Assembly: GCA_013823325.1 (NCBI GenBank) | Contig: PNLY01000066.1 | Coordinates: 1 to 32,424 of the forward strand | Length of the DNA stretch: 32,424 nucleotides | Origin: Methylobacterium sp. | GTDB lineage: Bacteria; Pseudomonadota; Alphaproteobacteria; Rhizobiales; Beijerinckiaceae | Direction: 5' to 3' | Part shown: piece after piece, positions 15,959 through 24,100 of the stretch | Numbering within the stretch: the stretch's first letter is position 1 | How the letters are laid out: every line of letters begins with the position of its first letter | Notes under the pieces: generated by a model | The model's database searches: none | Seen by the model: only the letters and a program-made list of their open reading frames with translations | Told to the model about the DNA's origin: nothing | Program-made: the position numbers and the translations under genes

Positions 15959-18553
15959 ATGCACGCCCCGGTACAACCCTCCGCATCCGCCTCCGGTCCC
16001 GCGCACCGCCCCGTCGGCTTGAAGCTCGCTTTACGCCTCGCCTGGCGCGATCTGCGCGGTGGCCTGCGCGGCTTCGGCGTCTTCATCGCCTGTCTGGCGC
16101 TCGGCGTCATGGCGATCGCCGCGGTGTCCTCGGCCTCGCGCGGCCTGAGCGAGGGCCTCGGCCGCGAGGGCCGGCGCATCCTCGGCGGCGATGCCGCCTT
16201 CAGCCTGATCCACCGCGAGCCGACCGCCGAGGAATACGCCTTCCTCGCCCGCCATGGCCGCGTCTCGACCATCGCGACCCTGCGCAGCATGGCCAATGCC
16301 GGGGAGAAGGGCGCGGCGCTGGTCGAGCTCAAGGCCGTCGACGGCTCCTATCCCAGCGTCGGCGAACTGCGCACCGATCCGGCCCAGCCGACCGCCGATC
16401 TCCTCGCCTTGCGCGACGGCGTCTATGGCGGCATCGCCGATCCCGTCCTGTTCGGCCGACTCGACCTGAAACCCGGCGACACCGTGCTGATCGGCTCGGC
16501 CCGGGTGCAGCTCCGCGCCAGCCTGACCTCCGAGCCCGACAAGATCGCCGCCGGCGTCGGCTTCGGCCCGCGCCTGATCCTGTCGCAGGAGGCCTTGCGG
16601 GCGTCGGGCCTCCTCCAGCCCGGCAGCCTCGTCCGCTGGACCGCCCGCGTCCTCCTCCCGGAGGGCGCGAACACCGACGCTGCACTCGATGCCTTGCTCG
16701 CCAACGCCGGCAAGGAGCAACCCAATGCCGGCTGGGAGATCCGCTCGCGCGGCAATGCCGCACCGAATTTCCAGCGCAATATCGAGCGCTTCACCCAGTT
16801 CCTGACCCTGGTCGGCCTGACCGCGCTCCTGGTCGGCGGCGTTGGCGTTGCCAATGCCGTGCGCCGCTTCGTCGAGGCCAAGCGGCTCGATTTCGCCACG
16901 CTGAAGGCGATCGGCGCCACCGGCGGCCGGGTCGTCGCTATCCACCTGACCGAGGTCATGCTCGTCGCCGGCTTCGGCATCGCGATCGGACTCGCGCTCG
17001 GCGCCGCCGCGCCCTTTGCGCTCGGCTATATGCTCGCCGATATCGTGCCGCTGCCCTTCGAGCCGACGCTCGCCCCGGCCGAACTCGCCATCGCCGCGCT
17101 CTACGGCCTGCTGACGGCGCTGGTCTTCGCCGTCATCCCGCTCGGCCGCGCCCATGACGTGCCGGTCTCGGCCCTGTTCCGCGACCAGATCGAGCCCGAC
17201 CGGCGCCAGCCGCGCTGGCACTACAGGGCGATCTTCCTCGCCGCGCTGGCCGGCCTCGTCGGCGTCGCGCTTGTCTTCGCCTATGATCGGCGCATCGCCC
17301 TGATCTATATCGCCGCGGCCGGCTTCGTCTTCCTGCTCTTGCGCCTCGTCGCCTGGGGGCTGATGGCGCTGGCCCGCGGCGCCGGGCGTCCAAAGCGGCC
17401 GGCATTGCGCATGGCGCTGGCCAATACCTATCGGCCGGGCGCGCTGACCCAGTCGCTGGTGCTGTCGCTCGGCCTTGGCGTCGCCCTGCTCTCGACCCTC
17501 GCCTTCATCGACGTCAGCCTGCGGCGGCAGCTGACCCAATCCCTACCGCAGAAGGCGCCGAGCTTCTTCTTCCTCGACATCCCCAACGCCCAGGCCGCCG
17601 CCTTCGACCGCTTTCTCGCCGAGCAGCGCCCCGGCGCCCATGTCGAGCGCGTGCCGATGATGCGCGGGCGCATCGTCAGCGTGAACGACGTCCCGGCCGA
17701 GCAGATCAAGGCGAGCGAGCAGATGGCCTGGGTGCTCGAGGGCGATCGCGGCATCACCTACTCCGCCGCCATGCCCGAAGCCTCGAGGCTCGCCTCGGGC
17801 GAATGGTGGCCGGAGAATTATCGCGGCGAACCGCTGGTCTCCTTCGATGCCCGCGCCGTGGAGGGGCTCGGCCTCAAGCTCGGCGACAAGCTCACCGTCA
17901 ACGTCCTCGGCCGCAACATCAGCGCGCGCATCGCCAATTTCCGCGACATCGAATGGCGCTCGCTCGGCATCAACTTCGTCATGGTGTTCTCGCCGAACAC
18001 CTTCGCCGGCGCGCCGCATACCAACCTCGCCACCGTCACCGACAAGGACGCGACTCCTGTGACCAGCGACGCTGCGCTGATGCGCCAGCTCGCCATCGCC
18101 TTCCCGGCAGTGACGGCGGTCCGGGTCAAGGACGCGCTGGAAGCGGTCAACACCATCGTCGGCCAGCTCGCCGGGGCGATTCGCGGCGCCTCCGGCCTCG
18201 CCATCAGCGCGAGCCTCCTGGTTCTGGCCGGCGCCCTGGCGGCCGGGCAGCGGGCGCGGCTCTATGACGCGATGATCCTGAAGACGCTCGGCGCCACTCG
18301 CCGCTTCATACTTTCGTCGTACATCCTCGAATACGCAGGCATTGGTGTCGTGTCCGCCCTGTTCGGGCTTCTGGCAGGTGCCGTCGCCGGCTGGGGCGTC
18401 GTCACGCAAGTGATGAAGATAGATTTCGTCCCCGATCCGACAGGCGCTATTATCGCCGCGACTGCAGCGGTCGTGGTTACTGTCATGTTCGGATTGATCG
18501 GAACGCTGCAGATACTATCGAAGGCGCCCGCTTCTCATCTGAGGAATTTATGA
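15959..18553 (+). CDS. ABC transporter permease, FtsX-like (YbbP type)
   Basis: An 864-residue permease. The first helix is about residues 35-60 ([19 protein letters not shown]), followed by a large periplasmic domain. A first FtsX-like helix bundle lies near 280-400 with the coupling motif [12 protein letters not shown]. Further helices lie at about 425-520, followed by a second periplasmic domain and a C-terminal FtsX domain near 745-860 with [11 protein letters not shown]. This duplicated layout is that of YbbP. With the ATPase encoded one base upstream it should form an exporter-like or mechanotransmission complex; the cargo is unknown. Oddity: the last 86 codons (from about 18296) use ATA three times, CTA, TTA, GGA and TCT, unlike the rest of the gene. 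Confidence 0.92.
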   Translation: MHAPVQPSASASGPAHRPVGLKLALRLAWRDLRGGLRGFGVFIACLALGVMAIAAVSSASRGLSEGLGREGRRILGGDAAFSLIHREPTAEEYAFLARHGRVSTIATLRSMANAGEKGAALVELKAVDGSYPSVGELRTDPAQPTADLLALRDGVYGGIADPVLFGRLDLKPGDTVLIGSARVQLRASLTSEPDKIAAGVGFGPRLILSQEALRASGLLQPGSLVRWTARVLLPEGANTDAALDALLANAGKEQPNAGWEIRSRGNAAPNFQRNIERFTQFLTLVGLTALLVGGVGVANAVRRFVEAKRLDFATLKAIGATGGRVVAIHLTEVMLVAGFGIAIGLALGAAAPFALGYMLADIVPLPFEPTLAPAELAIAALYGLLTALVFAVIPLGRAHDVPVSALFRDQIEPDRRQPRWHYRAIFLAALAGLVGVALVFAYDRRIALIYIAAAGFVFLLLRLVAWGLMALARGAGRPKRPALRMALANTYRPGALTQSLVLSLGLGVALLSTLAFIDVSLRRQLTQSLPQKAPSFFFLDIPNAQAAAFDRFLAEQRPGAHVERVPMMRGRIVSVNDVPAEQIKASEQMAWVLEGDRGITYSAAMPEASRLASGEWWPENYRGEPLVSFDARAVEGLGLKLGDKLTVNVLGRNISARIANFRDIEWRSLGINFVMVFSPNTFAGAPHTNLATVTDKDATPVTSDAALMRQLAIAFPAVTAVRVKDALEAVNTIVGQLAGAIRGASGLAISASLLVLAGALAAGQRARLYDAMILKTLGATRRFILSSYILEYAGIGVVSALFGLLAGAVAGWGVVTQVMKIDFVPDPTGAIIAATAAVVVTVMFGLIGTLQILSKAPASHLRNL

Positions 18554-18657
18554 GGTCTGACTCTGGGCAGCGCAGCATAAACATGAACGGACGGTAATGT
18601 TGCATCGACTGGCCAGCGAATTTCTATGCCGGAGGCAGCGCTAACCATGCTTGCCTC

Positions 18658-18686
18658 TTGTAAGCTCGCCTGATCCCCCTCATATT
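18658..18686 (+). promoter_or_regulatory. Possible sigma-70 promoter for the Bax inhibitor-1 family gene
   Basis: TTGTAA (18658-18663) and CATATT (18681-18686) are spaced by 17 bases, each matching the consensus at four of six positions. Transcription would start near 18693, about 78 bases before the start codon. The 217-base gap here is visibly less GC-rich than the surrounding genes, so chance matches are likelier than usual. Confidence 0.3.
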
Positions 18687-18770
18687 TCGAGACGTCGCCA
18701 CGTTGGTGCGCGGCGGTGGGTGTCGCAACGGCGATGTCCGCCAGGCAAAGTTTCAAGGGGAACTCTCTCC

Positions 18771-19547
18771 ATGAGCGATTTCGACCGCAACGCTCAGGTC
18801 TGGGGCGCCGGCCGCGCCCAGCAGACGAGCGCCGTCGAGATGGACCAGGGCCTGCGCTCGTTCATGCTCGGCGTCTACAACAACATGAGCATCGGCCTGG
18901 CCATCACCGGCCTGATGGCGATCGGCATCTCGATGCTGGCGATCGCCGGCTACTCGCCCTCGGGCAAGGTCACCGCGCTGACGCCGCTCGGCCAGGCGCT
19001 CTACCTCAGCCCGTTGAAGTGGGTGGTGATGCTGGCGCCGCTGGCCTTCATCTTCTTCTTCTCGTTCAAGGCCGAGAGCATGAGCTCGTCGACCGCGCGC
19101 GCCATGTTCTTCGCCTTCGCGGCGGTGATGGGCATCTCGCTCTCGTCGATCTTCGTGGTCTTCACCGGTGAGTCGATCGCCAAGGTGTTCTTCATCACCG
19201 CGGCTTCCTTCGCTGGCCTCAGCCTGTTCGGCTACACCACGAAGAAGTCGCTGTCGGGCATCGGCTCGTTCCTGATCATGGGCCTGATCGGCCTGGTGAT
19301 CGCCTCGGTGGTCAACATCTTCCTGGCCTCGAGCGCGCTCTCCTTCGCCATCTCGGTGATCGGCGTGCTGGTCTTCGCCGGCCTGACCGCCTGGGATACG
19401 CAGCGTCTGAAGGAAATGTACCTGTACTCGGACCTCGACTCTGAGTCGGCCGCGAAGCTCTCGGTGAACGGCGCCCTGTCGCTCTACCTGAACTTCGTCA
19501 ACATGTTCCAGATGCTGCTCTCGCTCTTCGGCTCGCGCCAGGAGTGA
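18771..19547 (+). CDS. Bax inhibitor-1 / YccA family membrane protein
   Basis: A 258-residue polytopic inner-membrane protein of the BI-1 (TMBIM, YccA/YbhL) family. About seven hydrophobic helices follow a polar 35-residue N-terminus. Family landmarks are VYNNMSIGLAITGLM, FGYTTKKSLSGIGSFLIMGLIG and the C-terminal AWDTQRLKEMY with its conserved Asp, then GALSLYLNFVNMFQMLLSLFG. Family members are proposed pH-sensitive calcium leak channels or regulators of membrane proteolysis; the bacterial role is unsettled. The ATG at 18771 follows AAGGGG by about 10 bases and starts the conserved protein; the longer open frame upstream is non-coding in appearance. A strong terminator follows. Confidence 0.92.
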   Translation: MSDFDRNAQVWGAGRAQQTSAVEMDQGLRSFMLGVYNNMSIGLAITGLMAIGISMLAIAGYSPSGKVTALTPLGQALYLSPLKWVVMLAPLAFIFFFSFKAESMSSSTARAMFFAFAAVMGISLSSIFVVFTGESIAKVFFITAASFAGLSLFGYTTKKSLSGIGSFLIMGLIGLVIASVVNIFLASSALSFAISVIGVLVFAGLTAWDTQRLKEMYLYSDLDSESAAKLSVNGALSLYLNFVNMFQMLLSLFGSRQE

Positions 19548-19587
19548 TGAGACGAGTGATCCGGGCGGCAGCCTAGGACATACGAAG

Positions 19588-19613
19588 CCCCGGCCTTGCG
19601 GCCGGGGTTTTTT
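19588..19613 (+). terminator. Intrinsic terminator after the Bax inhibitor-1 family gene
   Basis: A perfect 8-bp stem CCCCGGCC (19588-19595) with GGCCGGGG (19600-19607), tetraloop TTGC, then six T residues (19608-19613). It is 40 bases past the stop and ends transcription before the convergent DUF2794 gene. Confidence 0.93.
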
Positions 19614-19639
19614 GTTTGGGCAGCGCCCTTCGCGCGGGG

Positions 19640-20008
19640 TCAGTTCACCACGCTCAACCGCTTGTCGAGCACCTTGAGTACCCGGCCGAGCTCGGCACCG
19701 CGCTTCAGGATCAACCCCGTCGCGGTCACCACCGAATAGGCGCCCTGGCGCCGCGCCAAGGCAGGATCCTTGACGATCCGGTAGAGCGGCACCTCCGCCG
19801 TGCGCCGGAAGACCGAGAACTGCGCCTTGTCGCGCAGGAAATCGATGGCGTAGTCGCGCCATTCGCCGGCCGCGACCATCCGGCCATAGAGATTGAACAG
19901 CTCGTTCAGTTCGCGGCGGTCGAAGGTGACGGAAGAGGGCGCGGCAGCCGCCGGAAAGGCGACGACCGCGCCCGCTCGCTGACCTGGCGGAGTTTCGCTT
20001 TCGCTCAT
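19640..20008 (-). CDS. DUF2794 family protein
   Basis: A 122-residue protein of a family found in Alphaproteobacteria with no known function. After a variable 35-residue N-terminus come the conserved blocks VTFDRRELNELFNLYGRMVAAGEWRDY, AQFSVFRRTAEVPLYRIVKDP, RQGAYSVVTATGLILKRG and RVLKVLDKRL (parts shown here). No signal peptide, helix bundle or catalytic motif is evident. The ATG at 20008 has GGAGG about 5 bases upstream and begins the conserved protein; the frame is open much further upstream, but that part reads as non-coding. Confidence 0.9.
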   Translation of the reverse strand: MSESETPPGQRAGAVVAFPAAAAPSSVTFDRRELNELFNLYGRMVAAGEWRDYAIDFLRDKAQFSVFRRTAEVPLYRIVKDPALARRQGAYSVVTATGLILKRGAELGRVLKVLDKRLSVVN

Positions 20009-20113
20009 CACGCCTCCTTTTCGTGGCCGGTGGTGATCCGGCAAGCGATGATGCGCCCGCACTTTGGCGCTGGCAAGGTCCGCAAGACAGATCGATGACA
20101 GGCACGCCATCCA

Positions 20114-20141
20114 TTGTCGCGACCAGGGCGATTGCCATGAT
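20114..20141 (+). promoter_or_regulatory. Weak promoter candidate for the structured RNA
   Basis: TTGTCG (20114-20119) and CATGAT (20136-20141), spaced by 16 bases, each match the sigma-70 consensus at four of six positions. A start near 20148 would give a transcript of about 177 bases ending at the terminator at 20293-20324. The match is weak and was sought only because of that terminator. Confidence 0.2.
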
Positions 20142-20147
20142 TTTGCC

Positions 20148-20324
20148 GCGCTTGCGCCCAGCGAACGCCCCGTTACGGCGTTCAACTCCGATTCGTTGCT
20201 TCGGCGGCCCGGCCTGTCCGGTTCCGGACACGTCAGCCCCCCAGCCCCTCCGGCGCTGTGGCGGGCCGGGCCAACGAGTCGAAGCCAACTCACGGCTGGC
20301 GGTCTCCGCTGGCCGTTTTCTTTT
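20148..20324 (+). ncRNA. Candidate structured small RNA ending in an intrinsic terminator
   Basis: The 326-base gap 20009-20334 between two minus-strand genes has no good coding frame but holds dense + strand structure. GAACGCC/GGCGTTC forms a 7-bp stem near 20163-20183. GTTGCTTCG (20195-20203) pairs with CGAAGCCAAC (20280-20289) with one bulged C. GGCCCGGCC (20206-20214) pairs with GGCCGGGCC (20264-20272). The closed region contains the hairpin TGTCCGG/CCGGACA (20215-20230). A terminator with a T-tail follows at once. An imperfect rod with a central asymmetric loop recalls 6S RNA, but I cannot confirm this, and SRP RNA, RNase P RNA and tmRNA landmarks are absent. The 5' end is a guess. Confidence 0.4.
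20293..20324 (+). terminator. Intrinsic terminator on the + strand
   Basis: A 10-bp stem (20293-20302 with 20306-20315, including two G-T pairs) closes a 3-base loop and is followed by TTTTCTTTT (20316-20324). Both flanking genes are on the minus strand and the previous + strand gene already has its own terminator at 19588. This one therefore implies a separate + strand transcript. Confidence 0.7.
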
Positions 20325-20334
20325 GGCCGGGCCC

Positions 20335-20952
20335 CTACCGGGACGCGCCGTGATATTCGGGATTGGGCCGCATATCGACGGCAGAGGCGATCCGGTTCGA
20401 CATGTTGAAGAAGGCGGCGACCGCGCCGATGTCCCAGATGTCGCGTTCGCCGAAGCCGGCGTCGCGCAGGGCCTGCCGATCCTCCTCCTCGATCTTGTGC
20501 GGCGTCTCGCTCAGCTTCACCGAGAAGTCGAGCATGGCGCGATGGCGCGCCGAGAGCTGCGCGGCACGGTAGTTCATCACCATCATCTCGCCGAGCACCG
20601 GATCGCCCGAGAGCTGGCGCACCGCCTGGCCATGCGCCGTCAGGCAGTAATAGCAGCGGTTCACGCTGGAGACCGCCACCGCGATCATCTCGCGCTCCAG
20701 CTTCGACAGGCCGGACGGCGCCAGCATCAGGTCGTTGTAGAAGGTGGCGAAGGCCTGGAGCTTGGCGTCGTCATGGGAATAGGCGGCAAGGACGTTCGGG
20801 ATGTAGCCGAGCTTCTCATCGCATTTGGCGAAATAGGCCTGCATCGGCTCGGAGAGTTCGGCTCGCGGCAGAGACAGCGCCATCACGGCGGGCGGAGCGT
20901 CCTGCTTCGCTGGCTGCTCGCCCACCATCGCCTTGTCATGCTTCTTCGTCAT
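20335..20952 (-). CDS. AhpD-like / peroxidase-related carboxymuconolactone decarboxylase-fold protein
   Basis: A 205-residue protein of the AhpD-like superfamily (uncharacterised peroxidase-related group). The redox motif is CYYCLTAHG, with Cys100, Cys103 and His107 in the CxxC-x3-H spacing, and Glu residues (LEREMI) on the preceding helix. Earlier blocks AYFAKCDEKLGYIPNVLAAYSHD and later LDFSVKLSETPHKI and AFFNMSNRIASAVDMRPNPEYH fit that group. It may reduce peroxides with a thiol partner; this is inferred from the family. The ATG at 20952 has AAGGAG 8 bases upstream; the longer open frame is not supported. It diverges from the glutamate dehydrogenase gene. Confidence 0.88.
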   Translation of the reverse strand: MTKKHDKAMVGEQPAKQDAPPAVMALSLPRAELSEPMQAYFAKCDEKLGYIPNVLAAYSHDDAKLQAFATFYNDLMLAPSGLSKLEREMIAVAVSSVNRCYYCLTAHGQAVRQLSGDPVLGEMMVMNYRAAQLSARHRAMLDFSVKLSETPHKIEEEDRQALRDAGFGERDIWDIGAVAAFFNMSNRIASAVDMRPNPEYHGASR

Positions 20953-21106
20953 CTCTGCACTCCTTGCGTCGTTATCCGCGCGGTTTCGGCACGGCTTGCC
21001 GCGTCCGCGCCATATTGGTGCAATCTGGCTGCCGCGATGCGACGAAAGTTGCAGCCGCCGGTGAGCTATGTCATCGCTTCGGCAAAATAGCAGGGGGAAG
21101 ACGATT

Positions 21107-24100
21107 ATGGCCAAGCGCGAAGCGAATGCCACGGCGGCTGCCGTCACCGCGATCGAGACGGCTGCTCGCGAGCTTCACGCGACGATGCCAGCGGACTTCC
21201 CAAAGCTGCTCTATGGCCGCACCGTCGCCGAGGATCTCGTCGCGCTGCCGCCCGAGCTGCTGGCCCATGCCGCCGACGCCGCCTATGCCCATCTGAGCGG
21301 CAAGCGCAAACCCGGCGAGCCCAATCTGCGCTTCCGCGACGAGGCCGTGACCGAGGGCGATCGCGAGCGCCAGATCACGATCCTCGAGGTCGTCAACGAC
21401 AACAAGCCGTTCCTGCTCGATTCGACGCTGGCCGAGCTGAGCGAGCAGGGCTATGAGCCGCGCCTCGTCGCCCATCCCATCCTCGCCGTGGTGCGCAAGG
21501 ACGACGGCGCCTTCCAGTCGCTCGCCGGCGAAGCCGGCAGCCGTGCCGTCGAGGGCACCCGCCGCGAGAGCCTGATCCATATCCATCTCGACCGGATCGA
21601 CACGATCGAGGCACGCGAGCGGCTCGCCGCCGGCCTTGCCCGCGTCTATGTCGATGTCGGCCTCGCCGTCGACGACTGGGCCGCGATGCGCGGGCGCATC
21701 ACCGAGGTCATCCAGTCCTACCGCGCCAATCCCCCGCCGCTGCCGGAGGATGAGGTCGCCGAGGCGCTGAACTTCCTTGAATGGATCGCCAGCGACAACT
21801 TCACCTTGCTGGGCGTGCGCGCTTATCGCTTCGCCGGCGGTGACACCGCCGCCGACCCGGTCGATTCCTCCGGCCTCGGCATCCTGCGCGACCCCGATGT
21901 CCGGGTTCTCCGCAAGAATCGCGAGCTCGTGGTGATGACTCCGGAGATCCGCGCCTTCCTGGCCAAGCCGCAGGCGCTGATCATCACCAAGGCCAACGTC
22001 AAGAGCCGAGTCCACCGCCGCGTCCATCTCGACTATGTCGGTGTGAAATTGTTCACGCCGGATGGCCGGCTCGACGGCGAGCTGCGCATCGTCGGCCTGC
22101 TCACCTCGAACGCCTATACCGGCAGCGCCCGTTCCATCCCCTATCTGCGCCTCAAGGTCGCCCGCGTGCTCAAGAGCACCGGCTTCGACCCGTCGAGCTA
22201 TTCCGGCCGCGCCCTCTACAACGTGCTCGACGCCTTCCCGCGCGACGAGCTCTTCCAGATCGACGTCGAGACGCTGGAGCGCTTCGCCCTCGACATCATG
22301 CAATTGACCGAGCGGCCGCGCATCCGCGCGCTCGCCCGGGCTGACGAGTTCGACCGCTTCGTCTCGGCGCTCGTCTTCATCCCGAAGGACCGCTACGATA
22401 CCACGGTACGCCGCCGCGTCGGCGAGTTCCTCGCCCGCGTCTACCAGGGCCGCGTCTCCGCCGCCTATCCGGCCTATCCGGAAGGGCCACTCGCCCGCAC
22501 CCATTATATCATCGGCCGCGACGAGGGCCGCACGCCCAAGATCGATCGCCAGACGCTGGAAGCCGGCATCGCCGCGATCGTCCGCACCTGGAGCGACGGC
22601 CTCAAGGACGCGCTCGACGCTGCGAAGGCGGGCCCCGCCGCGCGTTCGCTCGCCGAGCGCTACGCCGAGGCCTTCGGCGCCGCCTATCGCGAGCGCTATT
22701 CCGCCGAGGACGCCCTCGTCGACATCGACATGCTGCAAAAGCTGTCAGGGGAGCGCCCGCGCGCCGTCAACCTCTACCGCCGCGACGGCGACGGTCCGAC
22801 CCGGGCCAATCTCAAGCTGTTCTCGCGCGGCGCCGCGATCTCGCTCTCCGAGCGGGTGCCGATGCTGGAGAACATGGGCTTCCGCGTCGTCAACGAGCGC
22901 ACCTTCAACATCACGCCGCAGCAGAACGGCGCGAGCAGCGCCGACAGCCGCGTCTGGCTGCACGACATGACGCTGGAGCGCGCCAGCGGCGGCGAGATCG
23001 ACATCGAGCATCTCGATCCGACGATCGAGGCGGCGCTGATGGCGCAGTTCCGCGGCTTCACCGAATCCGACCGCTTCGACCAGCTCGTCCTCGCCGCCGG
23101 CCTCGCCTGGCGGGAGGCGGCGCTGCTGCGCGCGCTCGGCCGCTATCTGCGCCAGGTTGGCGCGCCCTATGCACAGGACTACATCGCCGACGCGCTGACC
23201 CGCCATTCCGGCATCGCCACCGGCTTGGTGAAGCTCTTCGTCGCCAAGTTCGACCCGCATCTGTCGGACAAGAAGCGCGCCGAGCAGATGAAGGCCGAGC
23301 GCGAACGAATCGAAGCTTCGCTCGCCGACGTCACCAGCCTCGACGAGGACCGCATCCTGCGCCGCTTCGTCAACCTGATCGACGCGACGCTGCGCACCAA
23401 CTTCTTCCAGCTCGGTCCGGACGGGCACCCGCGCGGCACGATCTCGTTCAAGTTCGCCTCGGGCCAGGTCGACGGCATGCCGCTGCCGCGCCCGCTCTAC
23501 GAGATCTTCGTCTATTCGCCGCGAGTCGAGGGCGTCCACATGCGCTTCGGCAAGGTCGCGCGCGGCGGCCTGCGCTGGTCGGACCGGCCGCAGGACTTCC
23601 GCACCGAGGTGCTCGGCCTCGTCAAGGCGCAGCAGGTCAAGAACGCGGTCATCGTCCCGGTCGGCGCCAAGGGCGGTTTCGTGCCCAAGCAGTTGCCGCC
23701 AGCGAGTGACCGGCAGGCCTGGCTGGCCGAGGGCACCGAGAGCTACCGCATCTTCATCCGCACTTTGCTCGAGCTCACCGACAATCTCGACGGCGAGAAG
23801 ATCGTCCCGCCGCCGGACACCGTCCGCCATGACGGCGACGATCCCTATCTCGTGGTCGCCGCCGACAAGGGCACCGCGACCTTCTCCGACACCGCCAACG
23901 CGCTCTCGGCCGAGAAGCATCACTGGCTCGGCGACGCCTTCGCCTCGGGCGGCTCGCAAGGCTACGACCACAAGGGCATGGGCATCACCGCCCGCGGCGC
24001 CTGGGAGGCGGTCAAGCGCCATTTCCGCGAGATCGACGTCGACATCCAGACCACGCCCTTCACCGTTGCCGGTGTCGGCGACATGTCCGGCGACGTCTTC

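Noticed and set aside
20148..20324. tmRNA, SRP RNA, RNase P RNA or a tRNA in this gap
   Set aside because: No tag-peptide frame starting ANDN, no GGTTCGAATC-type T-arm, no GGAAGGAAGCAG SRP apical motif and no GAGGAAAGTCC RNase P block on either strand.
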